63,650 nucleotides of DNA from positions 1 to 63,650 of the forward strand of contig NZ_FMZO01000012.1 in NCBI RefSeq assembly GCF_900101395.1, written 5' to 3'. The position numbers and the translations under genes are program-made. Within the stretch, counting starts at the first letter, position 1; the number at the start of each line of letters is the position of its first letter. Of this stretch, positions 32,921 to 41,856 are shown piece after piece. The notes below the pieces were generated by a model. The model was not told where the DNA came from. It did not search any database and worked only from the letters and a program-made list of their open reading frames with translations. This DNA comes from Niabella drilacis. Its GTDB lineage: Bacteria; Bacteroidota; Bacteroidia; Chitinophagales; Chitinophagaceae.

Positions 32921-33025
32921 TTTTTTGTGAGATGTAATTAGGTTTATAGTGAGATGTAATTTGTTTATAGTGAGAAGTGATTTGGTCGTAGTGAAATGTA
33001 ATTTGTTTATAGTGAGAAGTGGTTT
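32921..33025. repeat. Five 21-bp tandem repeats upstream of the alcohol dehydrogenase gene
   Basis: Units begin at 32921, 32942, 32963, 32984 and 33005, each 21 bp, with core TATAGTGAGA(A/T)GT followed by AATTT or GATTT/GGTTT; the first and fourth are the most diverged. A partial sixth follows. The period equals two helix turns, so all units face the same side of the DNA. The block begins eight bases upstream of the ATG at 32912, inside the expected promoter or leader. Confidence 0.85.
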
Positions 33026-33313
33026 GTTTGTATATGCCTGTCTGAATTCAGCGGCTGTCCTGCATCACAAGGTTCAGGTTGCCCCGTTTTCATTTTTAGT
33101 ATATAAAGGTAACAGGAATTCAGATTCCAATATCGGGATCGGGAAAAATCCGGTTGGCACTCTGACTCTGAAACACTGAATCTTTTACACATGAATAGTT
33201 CTTTTGCGCAAGACCACCAGCTGTTGAACCTGTGCTTAAACGGCATAATACTGAAAAAACAAATAATGGCAGTACACGGGTTTGACAAAAGCGTAAAAGC
33301 GGTTTTCTCATTT
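33026..33313. other. Intergenic interval, nothing recognised
   Basis: Together with the repeats this forms the 401-base gap 32913-33313. A plus-strand frame at 33191-33391 runs into the GSCFA gene and has no coding character. No terminator or RNA gene is seen. Confidence 0.4.
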
Positions 33314-34327
33314 TCAAATTCCCATATTGTTCCCCTGGCCAAAATAGGCCATCTCTTCTTTAAGATCCAGGAAGGGGTATTGCTCCGTTAGCCGCCGGGC
33401 TTTTTCATACTGCGCTTTCAGAAATTGCCGGTGCACCTTTGTTTCGGGATGAAAAGGTTTATGTCTCCGGGCGATCATCAGGGGCCGGATCTCTTTCATG
33501 AGTTGCCGGGATGCCTCATCAACACAGTTTTCCGTAAATTTTTCCAGTACAAATTCTGTAGCCGGATAGTTCGGATGTGCCAGATCTACGTCATAGAACC
33601 GGTAATCCCGCAGGACATCGATGACCAGCTCATAGGCCGGGAAATAATACAAACGGTCAAACTTCTGCACCATATGATGCACTGCCTCAATCAGCCGGGC
33701 CTTGCTCCGGTTATTGGCCACTACCCCATCCCGCAGGTGCCGCACCGGGCTGATGGTGAACAACAATTTTGCATCGGGGTTAAAGATGCGGAGCCGGTGG
33801 TACAGGTTATCCAGCAGGGAAACGGTTTCTTCAATCTCCAGCATCTTTTTATCAAACCATTGCCCGGGCGCCCGGTGGCAATTGGCTACCTTCAAACCGG
33901 AATGTTCTGCCTGCGGATTGTTTGCATTCAGCCGGTAAGAGAACGAGGACCCGAGGGTGATGATCACCCATCCGGCCTGCTTTAAAAACCGGTGCGCCGT
34001 TTCCAGCGTGCTGTTCATCTGCGCTAAAACGGCGTGTTTATCCGTACCGGAAAAGCGTGAGTGATGATGCCAGGATTGCCATACTTCATTTAAGTAAAAC
34101 AGATCTGCTTCTGTGTACGGCTTCTGCTCTATATAACGGATAAGGCTGTGGTACACACTGGCCGGATCAAACAGGATCCCATGCGGGTTCTGAAATGTCT
34201 CAAACTTATGTTCTGCCAATGCATTGCCGATATGTTCCGTAAAACAGGAGCCGATCAGCAAAATCTTATCCCCGTACCGGATCGGAGGTAACAGGGGTTC
34301 CATCTGTATGGGAGCCATAAAATCCAT
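33314..34327 (-). CDS. GSCFA-domain protein
   Basis: 337 residues, cytoplasmic. Named for the motif GSCFTEHIGN (residues 26-35); the following NPHGILFDPASVYHSL, the WQSWHHHSRFSG block and the later FTISPVRHLRDG motif are all typical. The fold is related to SGNH/GDSL esterases, with Ser27 as possible nucleophile and a late Asp-His pair, but no reaction is established for the family. It is 18 bases downstream of the sirtuin gene on the same strand, so a common transcript is probable. The end overlaps no other gene. Confidence 0.9.
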   Translation of the reverse strand: MDFMAPIQMEPLLPPIRYGDKILLIGSCFTEHIGNALAEHKFETFQNPHGILFDPASVYHSLIRYIEQKPYTEADLFYLNEVWQSWHHHSRFSGTDKHAVLAQMNSTLETAHRFLKQAGWVIITLGSSFSYRLNANNPQAEHSGLKVANCHRAPGQWFDKKMLEIEETVSLLDNLYHRLRIFNPDAKLLFTISPVRHLRDGVVANNRSKARLIEAVHHMVQKFDRLYYFPAYELVIDVLRDYRFYDVDLAHPNYPATEFVLEKFTENCVDEASRQLMKEIRPLMIARRHKPFHPETKVHRQFLKAQYEKARRLTEQYPFLDLKEEMAYFGQGNNMGI

Positions 34328-34345
34328 TGGGCAAATATCCGGAAT

Positions 34346-35038
34346 TTACCGCGTAACGCTTAGTAATTCCTGCAGCTCCCTTACCCCCTCCGTAGCGGGC
34401 TTTTCGATCGTATAAAGATTGGCAGACCGGCCGATCGCCGGTATGGATTTATCGATAATATATTTGGGCGTACCCGCGCCGACATAATCGATCAGGCCGG
34501 CGGCAGGATATACCAGCATGGAGGTACCGATGACCACGAAAATATCGGCCGCTGCCGCAAGCTTTGATGCGGGAACGATCATAGGCACGGTTTCGCCAAA
34601 CCAGACAATATCCGGCCTTAGCTGGCCGCCATCGGGCGCCTTATCTCCCAGCCGGATATCGCCCCGGATGGTATAGGATGGAAGTGCCGACCGGTCGCTC
34701 CGCATTTTAAAGATCTCTCCGTGCAGGTGCAGCACTTTAGAGGAACCGGCCCGTTCGTGCAGGTCATCAATATTCTGTGTAATGATATGTACCTCGTAGT
34801 CCGCTTCCAGTGCAGCCAGGCCCAGGTGCGCTGCATTAGGGATAACCTCCAGCGCCTGCCTGCGCCGCATGTTGTAAAAATCCAGCACCAGGGCCGGGTT
34901 GCTGGCCCAGCCCTCCGGTGATGCTACTTCCATCACATCGTATCCTTCCCAAAGGCCGTCACTATCCCTGAACGTTTTGATACCACTTTCGGCGCTGACA
35001 CCGGCGCCTGTTAGCACCACCAGTTTCTTTTTATCCAT
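34346..35038 (-). CDS. cobB: Sir2-family NAD-dependent deacylase without zinc cysteines
   Basis: 230 residues. NAD-dependent protein deacylase, cytoplasmic. NAD-binding motifs are LTGAGVSAESGIKTFRD (9-25) and TQNIDDLH (87-94); the catalytic histidine is H106 in HLHGEI; then LRPDIVWFGE and VIGTSMLVYPAAGL. The Y55-x-x-R58 pair (FYNMRRRQ) marks the SIRT5/CobB class that removes succinyl and other acyl groups. The four zinc-ligand cysteines of ordinary sirtuins are absent: between HGE and LRPD no cysteine occurs. This Zn-less form seems usual in Bacteroidota. Upstream of the GSCFA gene by 18 bases. Confidence 0.93.
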   Translation of the reverse strand: MDKKKLVVLTGAGVSAESGIKTFRDSDGLWEGYDVMEVASPEGWASNPALVLDFYNMRRRQALEVIPNAAHLGLAALEADYEVHIITQNIDDLHERAGSSKVLHLHGEIFKMRSDRSALPSYTIRGDIRLGDKAPDGGQLRPDIVWFGETVPMIVPASKLAAAADIFVVIGTSMLVYPAAGLIDYVGAGTPKYIIDKSIPAIGRSANLYTIEKPATEGVRELQELLSVTR

Positions 35039-35134
35039 ACTCCCACACTTTTAACGTTTGCAATATACAGCCAATTGCAGGAATAAGAAGGACAAGCAGG
35101 ATGCTGCGCAATTGCCATGATGAGGAAACACCCC

Positions 35135-36718
35135 TTAGTCCGCCGATGCAATGCCGGTTTCCGGCAGCGCTGCGCCTTTCCTGACCAGGCTGATAAAGGC
35201 CTCCCGGTAGCCGTTTTTATCAATGCCCATGGCCCCTTTTGCAAGCTCCAGCACCTGCTCATAGTTAGACTGTTGCCTGAATGCTGAATTCCGAAGCAGC
35301 AGGCCAAACTCTGCCACCGCCGCGGCAAAGCGGAAATTATCCGTGGTCTTATTTATGGCTATGGAACGATCTGCAACGGGAACAGTGATGAGCTGACTGT
35401 GATCTGCCTCCGGGTTTTTATAGCGCAGTTTCAGCGTAAACAGCTCATCTGATGTTGTTGTACCGGCCGGCCGCTGATATTTCAGCTCATCAACCGGTTT
35501 TTCAAATTCATTTTTTATACCAACGGGTATTACTTCATATAATGCTGTAACAGTATGCCCGCTGCCTATTTCGCCGGCATCTTTTCCGTCATCATTAAAA
35601 TCTTCCTTATTCAATACCCGGTTTTCATATCCGATCAGGCGGTATGCCTGTACCCTGCCCGCATTGAACTCCACCTGTATCTTCACATCTTTGGCTATTG
35701 TAAACAGTGTTCCTCCAAATTCGTTCACCAGCACTTTTTGCGCTTCGCTGATATCATCGATGTAGGAATGGTTCCCGTTGCCCTTATCTGCCAGTTGCTG
35801 CATTTTGTTATCCTGGTAGTTGCCCCTCCCGAATCCCAGAATTGAAAGGAAGATACCTGTTTTTCGTTTTTCTTCTATCAATTGAACCAGGGCGTCATCG
35901 CTACTGGCACCTACATTAAAATCCCCGTCGGTGGCCAGCAAAACCCTGTTATTCCCGTTTGTTATAAAATTTTTTTCAGCTACCTCATAAGCCAGCTGTA
36001 TCCCCGCTCCACCCGCCGTAGCGCCTCCTGCTTCCAGCCCTGTAATGGCCTCCCGTATGGCGGACTTATTTTCTCCCCCCGTAGAAGGCAGCACCAGGCC
36101 TGCATTTCCTGCATATGCAACAATTGCCACGCGATCTTCGGGCCGCAGGTTATCGGTAAGCAGCAACATGGATCTCTTTAAAAGCGGTAGTTTATCCTCA
36201 TCAAGCATTGAGCCCGAAACATCGACCAGGAAAACGAGATTGGATGGAGGCAGCGATCCCCGGGGGATCTCCTTTCCCCTGATCCCGATATGTACCAACC
36301 GGTGTTGGGTATTCCAGGGGCATTCAGCAATTTCTGTAATTACATTGAATGCATCTTTGTTCCGGGGAAGCTCATAATCGTAGTCAAAATAATTGATCAT
36401 CTCTTCAATGCGGACCGCCCCGGCCGGTGGACGCCGCCCTTCGTTAAGGAAACGCCGTACATTACTGTAGGCGGCCTTATCGACATCCACTGAAAAAGTA
36501 GATAACGGATGCTGTACGGTGGAGCGGAATTCATTTTCCACGATAGCTGCGTATCCTTCGGTATTCATACTGATTTCAGCCGGGGCTGTTTTCTCTGGTA
36601 ACACGGCGTCTGCAGCTACTGTTTCAGAACTGGTATAATTGGCGGCTCGCTGATGGGCTCCCTGGCAGGCAAACAGTATCCAGGGCAATATGGCTATTGC
36701 AAAAAAAAGGCGTTTCAT
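35135..36718 (-). CDS. VWA-domain lipoprotein, YfbK-like
   Basis: 527 residues. Lipoprotein signal with lipobox ILFAC and lipid-bearing C18. An N-terminal segment (NTEGYAAIVENEFRSTVQHPLSTFSVDVDKAAYSNVRRFL) precedes a von Willebrand factor A domain whose MIDAS motif is DVSGSM at residues 166-171; a DUF3520-type C-terminal domain with FTLKLRYKNPEAD completes the YfbK layout. It is probably a membrane-anchored periplasmic protein mediating metal-dependent protein contacts. The role is unknown. It is transcribed alone and in the same direction as the sirtuin gene 96 bases downstream. Confidence 0.92.
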   Translation of the reverse strand: MKRLFFAIAILPWILFACQGAHQRAANYTSSETVAADAVLPEKTAPAEISMNTEGYAAIVENEFRSTVQHPLSTFSVDVDKAAYSNVRRFLNEGRRPPAGAVRIEEMINYFDYDYELPRNKDAFNVITEIAECPWNTQHRLVHIGIRGKEIPRGSLPPSNLVFLVDVSGSMLDEDKLPLLKRSMLLLTDNLRPEDRVAIVAYAGNAGLVLPSTGGENKSAIREAITGLEAGGATAGGAGIQLAYEVAEKNFITNGNNRVLLATDGDFNVGASSDDALVQLIEEKRKTGIFLSILGFGRGNYQDNKMQQLADKGNGNHSYIDDISEAQKVLVNEFGGTLFTIAKDVKIQVEFNAGRVQAYRLIGYENRVLNKEDFNDDGKDAGEIGSGHTVTALYEVIPVGIKNEFEKPVDELKYQRPAGTTTSDELFTLKLRYKNPEADHSQLITVPVADRSIAINKTTDNFRFAAAVAEFGLLLRNSAFRQQSNYEQVLELAKGAMGIDKNGYREAFISLVRKGAALPETGIASAD

Positions 36719-37287
36719 AAAACTGTTTTTTAGGTAATGAGTGATTTTTATTTTCCAATCCGAAACGGACCAAAAGCAATCATAGAGCAGGTTCCCGGGT
36801 ACGCTGCCGTAAATTTTCTTTGGTGTTGCGTATACGCTGTTTAACGGTTAATACAATAACCACCTCAAAGGTAACCGGCCGCTCGTTGTTAATAAATATA
36901 AAAAGCTCCCGATAGTTACCGCATGTGCGTCAAGCTAATGTTGGCCCATAGGAGATTGTGGGAAACCAGGGCATAGGATGGGTAGCGCTCCTATATATAA
37001 ATGACCGCCCAACCGCTGTTTTTTCCCGGCTGCTGCCCTGGTAAACCCGTAAGGAATTTTCTTTGATGAACCGCGCGTGAAACGCCTGGTGAATGATCCG
37101 GATCCTGGTTGAACCCCGGCCGGGGTTCAAGGCAAATGAATCGCCCATAAACCGACGGTTACACCGCCGGCTATCCGGCATAACCCCATTCAGGATTTTA
37201 CCGCTTACCTTGACGTATATGCGATCGTTACCGGGAGTTGGGAGTTCCTGCCTGCATGCATCATACAGGCATCAAAAATACCAGGTC
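36719..37287. other. Geneless interval with a perfect 22-bp palindrome
   Basis: 569 bases between two minus-strand genes. No frame has coding character. At 37109-37130 lies a perfect 22-bp palindrome (arm TTGAACCCCGG), preceded by a smaller CCGGATCC symmetry. The first 200 bases upstream of the VWA gene are AT-rich and should hold its promoter. Confidence 0.5.
37109..37130. repeat. Perfect 22-bp palindrome
   Basis: The arm TTGAACCCCGG is followed directly by its exact reverse complement, with no loop. On the minus strand it lies 158 bases after the stop of the gene at 37288-38094 and could end its transcript or bind a regulator. Confidence 0.6.
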
Positions 37288-38094
37288 CTAAACCCGCACG
37301 GTAACACCGGCCGTCTTTGTTTTTTTCTTAAAATAATGATGGTATTTTTCACTTACGTCCCAGGGTTGCTTTTCTCCGTTTATGAAAAGCGCTCCATCCC
37401 TGAATTGTATCCGGTTGTTAGGGCCCTTCTCCATCAAACCGTCGCGCTCCATTTCCTGGTAGGCATCTTTTAATTGTTGCAGCTGCCTCCGGGTATCGCG
37501 CAATTCAGCACTGATGCCGGGATGCAGCTGGTCCATTTGCCGGCTCAGGTTTTTTTGCTGAAGCCGGAGATCCCTGCGGACATTTTCGAGTTGCCCTTTT
37601 AGCTGGTCCAGCCGTACCTCGCCCAGGGCATTGCAGCGTTCGTTCTTTAATTTTTCCCCATCCATCTTTGGAAGAGCGGTAAGTGCGCAGGCAATATTTT
37701 TTTCGAGCTGTGCCTTACTCACGCTGGCCATGGCACGATCGATATCGCGGTTGATCTTTTCAAAATCGATCTTTTTGATTGCAGCCCTCGCTTCCGACTG
37801 GATCTTCTCAAAGTCGATGACGCCGGCGGCCTCGCCAGCCTGCTTCGTGCCCCGGCCCTTATTCATTGCACGCATTTCACCAGCCGTTTCCCGGATCTGT
37901 TCATCAACATAGTTCAGGGCCTCATCCAGACGCCCCGTTTCAAATTCTGTAATAGCAGGAACCGTATCCGCATTAAAGGGAAAAGCAACCGGTTTGCAGG
38001 GTGTTTCTGGTACCGGAATAAAAGATAGAGAGGCAAGGCTTGCAGCAGACAATGAAGTCCAGAGCGCTACGCTCAAAACTGTTCTCCTTTTCAT
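37288..38094 (-). CDS. Exported coiled-coil protein of unknown function
   Basis: 268 residues from ATG 38094. A signal peptide or anchor (MKRRTVLSVALWTSLSAASLASLSF) is followed by a long helical region rich in Glu, Lys, Arg and Leu, predicted coiled coil from about 45 to 215 (EALNYVDEQIRETAGEMR, LKGQLENVRRDLRLQQKNLSRQM, RRQLQQLKDAYQEMERDGLM). The end (RIQFRDGALFINGEKQPWDVSEKYHHYFKKK) resembles the C-terminal tails of anti-sigma or sensor-type membrane proteins of this phylum. No enzymatic motif. The longer frame to 38235 is rejected because the signal begins at 38094. A single gene. Confidence 0.75.
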   Translation of the reverse strand: MKRRTVLSVALWTSLSAASLASLSFIPVPETPCKPVAFPFNADTVPAITEFETGRLDEALNYVDEQIRETAGEMRAMNKGRGTKQAGEAAGVIDFEKIQSEARAAIKKIDFEKINRDIDRAMASVSKAQLEKNIACALTALPKMDGEKLKNERCNALGEVRLDQLKGQLENVRRDLRLQQKNLSRQMDQLHPGISAELRDTRRQLQQLKDAYQEMERDGLMEKGPNNRIQFRDGALFINGEKQPWDVSEKYHHYFKKKTKTAGVTVRV

Positions 38095-38256
38095 TAGTTG
38101 GGTTTTAAAGTAAGATAATAACGAATATCTTCGTAGTAAAAATACGTACAGAGGGGAATGGCTGGTGTTAATAAAATGATAATTTGCCGGACTCCCCAAC
38201 CCCTGCATCCTGGTCGCCCGTGTAAAGGCATGCAAACCGTATCCCCCAATCTTTTT

Positions 38257-39123
38257 TTAAGCGGTAAGCAGCACCTGCCAGGCATCATGCAGGCGGCCGC
38301 CTTCCAGCAAGGTTTTTGCATACCGATGAATGGCAAGCATCCGCTCTTCCCCGGCAAGCCCGGTTACCAGCTGCCCCAGCTGATCATCGGCAAACCCCGG
38401 TGCAATTGACGGCAATTCCGTAACGTTTGCCAATTGTCCCAGGTCGTTACCACTAAGCACTTTACTATTGCGGATCAATGCGGGGAGGGCATCAATACCC
38501 ATCCCCAATTGTGTATTGGGCTTTTCAATTTCGAAAAGATGTTTTGTACTGCAATACCAATTCCCCCCCAAACGGGCTACCAGCTGCAGTTTACGCTGGT
38601 CTACCCTGTTATTATCGTTCAGGATCGCAGCATCCAGGTGCAGCCGCAGTACTTCACAGATCACCAGGTTGCCTGCCCCGCCCCCGGTTCCCAGGGATTT
38701 CACTTCCAGCACCCGGCACTCCATTTTTGCCTTGCTTTCTTTTACCATCGGCGGCTGTACCAGCGTGGCGGGCTCCATAGTGAAGCCTGCTTTTAAAAAT
38801 TCGTTTGTTCCTTTCGGGTACTCACAACTGGCCAGCGATACCTGTTGTACCATTTCAATATCGACCATATTGATAACGACCTCGGGCAGTTCCAGCACGT
38901 TCTGCAGCGTATGTTTGGTTGTGTTATCACGCACCCTTCTTGACGGGCTGAAAACAACCACTGGCGGGTTGGTGGAAAATAAATTAAAAAAACTGAACGG
39001 GCTCAGGTTTACATTCCCTTCCCGGTCAACGGTACTTGCAAAGCAGATAGGCCTTGGCGCAATAATATGCTGCAGGTAATGTTGTTTGTCTATTGGTGTA
39101 AGTGTTGCCAGATCTATTGTCAT
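38257..39123 (-). CDS. Flavin reductase-family FMN-binding protein
   Basis: 288 residues, cytoplasmic. The flavin reductase-like split barrel occupies residues 15-190: RPICFASTVDREGNVNLSPFSFFNLFSTNPPVVVFSPS binds FMN, followed by ELPEVVINMVD and CEVLRLHLDAAIL. An additional C-terminal helical part of about 90 residues is found in Bacteroidota members. It may be an FMN-dependent reductase or oxygenase partner. It lies 82 bases downstream of a fumarylacetoacetase-family gene on the same strand, an association often seen in aromatic amino acid degradation clusters; that pathway is inferred. Confidence 0.87.
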   Translation of the reverse strand: MTIDLATLTPIDKQHYLQHIIAPRPICFASTVDREGNVNLSPFSFFNLFSTNPPVVVFSPSRRVRDNTTKHTLQNVLELPEVVINMVDIEMVQQVSLASCEYPKGTNEFLKAGFTMEPATLVQPPMVKESKAKMECRVLEVKSLGTGGGAGNLVICEVLRLHLDAAILNDNNRVDQRKLQLVARLGGNWYCSTKHLFEIEKPNTQLGMGIDALPALIRNSKVLSGNDLGQLANVTELPSIAPGFADDQLGQLVTGLAGEERMLAIHRYAKTLLEGGRLHDAWQVLLTA

Positions 39124-39205
39124 ATATAACCGTAACGGCGCCGGGCGCCAGGTTTGCTAAAAATTTTACTCCCCGGGTATTCCGGTTCTTTCATCTCCTT
39201 CCGGT

Positions 39206-40207
39206 TCACCGCTTCAGCCCGAGGATACTCCATTCGGGGTCTTCTTTTTCAATTTTATTCTCCAGGATCCCCAGCCCGTCTATCTCCATCCGGACGCTGT
39301 CGCCCGGCTGCAGCCATTGTTCCCTGTAGTGCGGGTCCTCCAGCTTCCCGGTACCATTCAGTTCCAGGAAACAGCCGGTTCCCACCGTGCCGCTGCCGAT
39401 CACATCCCCGGGATAAAGATCTGCACCATATGAAGCCCGTTCGATAAGCTCTGCAAACGTCCAGTCCATCTCGCTTACATTACCGCTGCTCACCTGTTTT
39501 CCATTTACAAAACAGCGCATGGCCAGGTTCCAGCTTTTACCGGTATGCCCTGTTTTGGGCGCCGTTTCATAAGAAGCCAGCTCATCCTGTGTTACCAGCC
39601 ATGGGCCAATGACCGTTGAAAAATCCTTACCCTTTGCCGGCCCCAGGTTCAGCAGCATTTCCTCCATCTGGAGTGTACGGGCGCTCAGGTCGTTCATGAT
39701 CATAAGGCCCCCGATATAGGTATCGGCGTCTGCGGCCCTGATATTGCGCCCCTTCCGGCAGATCACGATCGCAACTTCCAGTTCAAAATCCAGCTTCCGG
39801 AAATGATCGGGCATGCATTTTACGACACCGGGTCCCTGTATGCTGTTGTGGTTGGTAAAATAGAAAACGGGGTACTGGTCAAACTCCGGGATCATAGGCG
39901 CTTTACGGTTCCGCCGGGCTGCGGCCACATGCTGCCGGAAGGCGTAACCATCCCTGCAGGATACAGGATGCGGCACAGGCGCCAGCAATACCACGCCGGA
40001 AAGCGGCTGTTTTTCCATACCGGTATCCCGGCCTGCAAGGATCTTCTTCCCGGCTTCCTTCAACAGCGGGTAGTAAGATCCCCAGTCGTTCAGCAGCAGG
40101 TTCATTGTAACAGGAAATGTTGAAGAAACGGTGTATACATAGTCTTCTACCAGCAATCCCACCTGTTCTTTTCCTTCATTTAAGAAAGATATCAACCTCA
40201 TTGACAA
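39206..40207 (-). CDS. Fumarylacetoacetate hydrolase-family protein
   Basis: 333 residues, cytoplasmic. The FAH metal-binding core is complete: DFELEVAIVIC with two acidic ligands, the loop MIMNDLSARTLQ, SSGNVSEMDWTFAELIERAS, and the closing GDVIGSGTVGTGC. FAH-family enzymes cleave C-C bonds in acylpyruvates such as fumarylacetoacetate at the end of tyrosine breakdown. The exact substrate is not determined. It heads a two-gene run with the flavin reductase gene. The upstream spacer contains a small stem-loop with a GCAA loop at 40348-40361. Confidence 0.88.
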   Translation of the reverse strand: MSMRLISFLNEGKEQVGLLVEDYVYTVSSTFPVTMNLLLNDWGSYYPLLKEAGKKILAGRDTGMEKQPLSGVVLLAPVPHPVSCRDGYAFRQHVAAARRNRKAPMIPEFDQYPVFYFTNHNSIQGPGVVKCMPDHFRKLDFELEVAIVICRKGRNIRAADADTYIGGLMIMNDLSARTLQMEEMLLNLGPAKGKDFSTVIGPWLVTQDELASYETAPKTGHTGKSWNLAMRCFVNGKQVSSGNVSEMDWTFAELIERASYGADLYPGDVIGSGTVGTGCFLELNGTGKLEDPHYREQWLQPGDSVRMEIDGLGILENKIEKEDPEWSILGLKR

Positions 40208-40403
40208 ATATTTAAAATATATTTAGTGAAATATTTATTTTTATAGACCTCAGGAGGCTGGTGAGGTGCGCAATAACTTGTTCGCAGACCTAACACTTCA
40301 AACCACTTTTAAACCAGGAACCTCCGCTCCTCCCGCTCTATAAAAACCTAACGCAAGTTAGTTAATTAATATCATTCTGCTACGGCCTTTACGAAAACAG
40401 CAA

Positions 40404-40431
40404 TAAAAAAACGGCCGGGTAACCCCGGCCG
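40404..40431 (-). terminator. Rho-independent terminator of the TPR gene
   Basis: CGGCCGGG (40412-40419) and CCCGGCCG (40424-40431) form a perfect 8-bp GC stem with a 4-base loop, followed on the minus strand by seven T residues. It lies 28 bases after the TPR gene stop. Confidence 0.87.
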
Positions 40432-40458
40432 CTCGTTGCAATTTAAAAAAACTGTAGT

Positions 40459-41772
40459 TTATTTCATGCTTTTATAAAGCGTATCGTATTTTTTCTCTAA
40501 CCCGTTATACTTCGTTTTATTGGCGCCTGTAGCATCCTGTCCGATAAAGAAGTAGTACTGGGCCAGGTTACCGGCAATTACCCGGTACTGCCGTTTTTGT
40601 ACATTATCGAGCTGGGGCAGTTTGCCCAATGCATCTGCGGCTTTTTCAAAATTTTCCACTGCCAGGGCATATTCAGCTATATAGGCTTTTTTAGCATCTG
40701 CAGATTTTTGTTTATCGGCCGCTGTTGCCTTGGTACCTTTTGCATCCACTTCCTTTTCCGCATTGCGCATTTCTTCCTCTTTTATGCTGGCTTTAGCCAT
40801 AAAATGATCCCCCAGCAGTAAAACAGGCTGCAGTTCCGCTGCATTCAGTGATTCTGCCTTTTTTAATGCACCCAGCATTTTGGTTTCCAGTTCTACTGCA
40901 TTCGCTGGTTTCTCCTCACCATCTTTTGCCCGGTTCAGGCGCTCAAAGATCGCCTCACCCAATGCAAGATTTGCCTTATAGTCATCAGGAGTTGCCGTTA
41001 CGATCTTCTCCAGCGCCGCTACTTTTTCGTCAAAATTGCTGCTGCCGCCTATGGCAAATTCGAGTTTACTGTAATTGAAGAATTCGCTTTGAGGATACAG
41101 TTCCTTGCCCAGCTTACGATACTTTTCAAAATTGGCATCGTCGTTTTTGCCGGCGTAGTACCGTACCAGGCTCTGGTATACCTGCTCAAAGTTATGGCCG
41201 GTGATCTTCAGATCTGCCAAACGTGTATTGTATTTTACGGCATCCTCTATCTGTTTGTTGGTTTCCGCCAGCACCCCCGCGTAATACACCGCGTTGGTAT
41301 CAATAGGCCCGGGGAGATTGATCTTTTTTGCGATCAGCAGGTCCGACAGATCCACCACATTTTTGAACTTGGCATAGGCCGCTTCATAATTTTTGGCATT
41401 AATATCTGCAACGCCACTGTTAAAATAAGACGCATACAACTGGTACGGCGCATTTTTATAGGTATCCAGGTCCTTCATTGAAGGATCCATCTCCTTATAC
41501 TTGTTAAATGCGGCAAGCGCGGCTTCCCTGTTTTTTTCCGCATCGCCCGCCTTCGCGCTGTCCAGGGCATCAAAAGCAAGAATATACGACTTAATAATGT
41601 ACCCCTCGGGTTTGGAGAAGAACTTTTCATTGGAAGACTCTTTATCATAGAGTTTGTGCGCTTCTGCTAAATTGTTTGCTAACAATACACCTTTGATAGG
41701 ATCGTATTTCTGCGCGTACGCTGCTGATCCGAGCAGCAATACTGACGCAAAAAGTGTCGTTTTCTTCATCAT
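40459..41772 (-). CDS. Periplasmic TPR-type protein
   Basis: 437 residues. Signal peptide MMKKTTLFASVLLLGSAAYAQ. The mature chain is almost all helical with TPR-like helix pairs (FNSGVADINAKNYEAAYAKFKNVVDL; EAIFERLNRAKDGEEK; YALAVENFEKAADALGK) and a charged central linker with KEVDAKGTKATAADK. TPR proteins assemble complexes; no partner is shown. The frame extends upstream to 41826, but the signal peptide fixes the start at 41772 (or 41769). It lies 84 bases downstream of gyrA in the same direction and ends at a strong terminator. Confidence 0.85.
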   Translation of the reverse strand: MMKKTTLFASVLLLGSAAYAQKYDPIKGVLLANNLAEAHKLYDKESSNEKFFSKPEGYIIKSYILAFDALDSAKAGDAEKNREAALAAFNKYKEMDPSMKDLDTYKNAPYQLYASYFNSGVADINAKNYEAAYAKFKNVVDLSDLLIAKKINLPGPIDTNAVYYAGVLAETNKQIEDAVKYNTRLADLKITGHNFEQVYQSLVRYYAGKNDDANFEKYRKLGKELYPQSEFFNYSKLEFAIGGSSNFDEKVAALEKIVTATPDDYKANLALGEAIFERLNRAKDGEEKPANAVELETKMLGALKKAESLNAAELQPVLLLGDHFMAKASIKEEEMRNAEKEVDAKGTKATAADKQKSADAKKAYIAEYALAVENFEKAADALGKLPQLDNVQKRQYRVIAGNLAQYYFFIGQDATGANKTKYNGLEKKYDTLYKSMK

Positions 41773-41856
41773 ATTCTTTTTTAAGTTTTTTGAGTTCAAA
41801 ATTGTTCCCGGCTGTAAGAACGGCAATTTTCGTTCCGAACTAATAACGCAGAACCG

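Noticed and set aside
32921-33025. CRISPR array
   Set aside because: The repeats are contiguous 21-bp units with no spacers and no cas genes nearby.
33191-33391. 66-residue open frame
   Set aside because: It overlaps the C-terminal coding part of the GSCFA gene and shows no coding character.
36930-37181. 83-residue minus-strand frame
   Set aside because: Composition is Arg/Ser/Pro-rich and it runs through the 22-bp palindrome; no homologous pattern is recognised.
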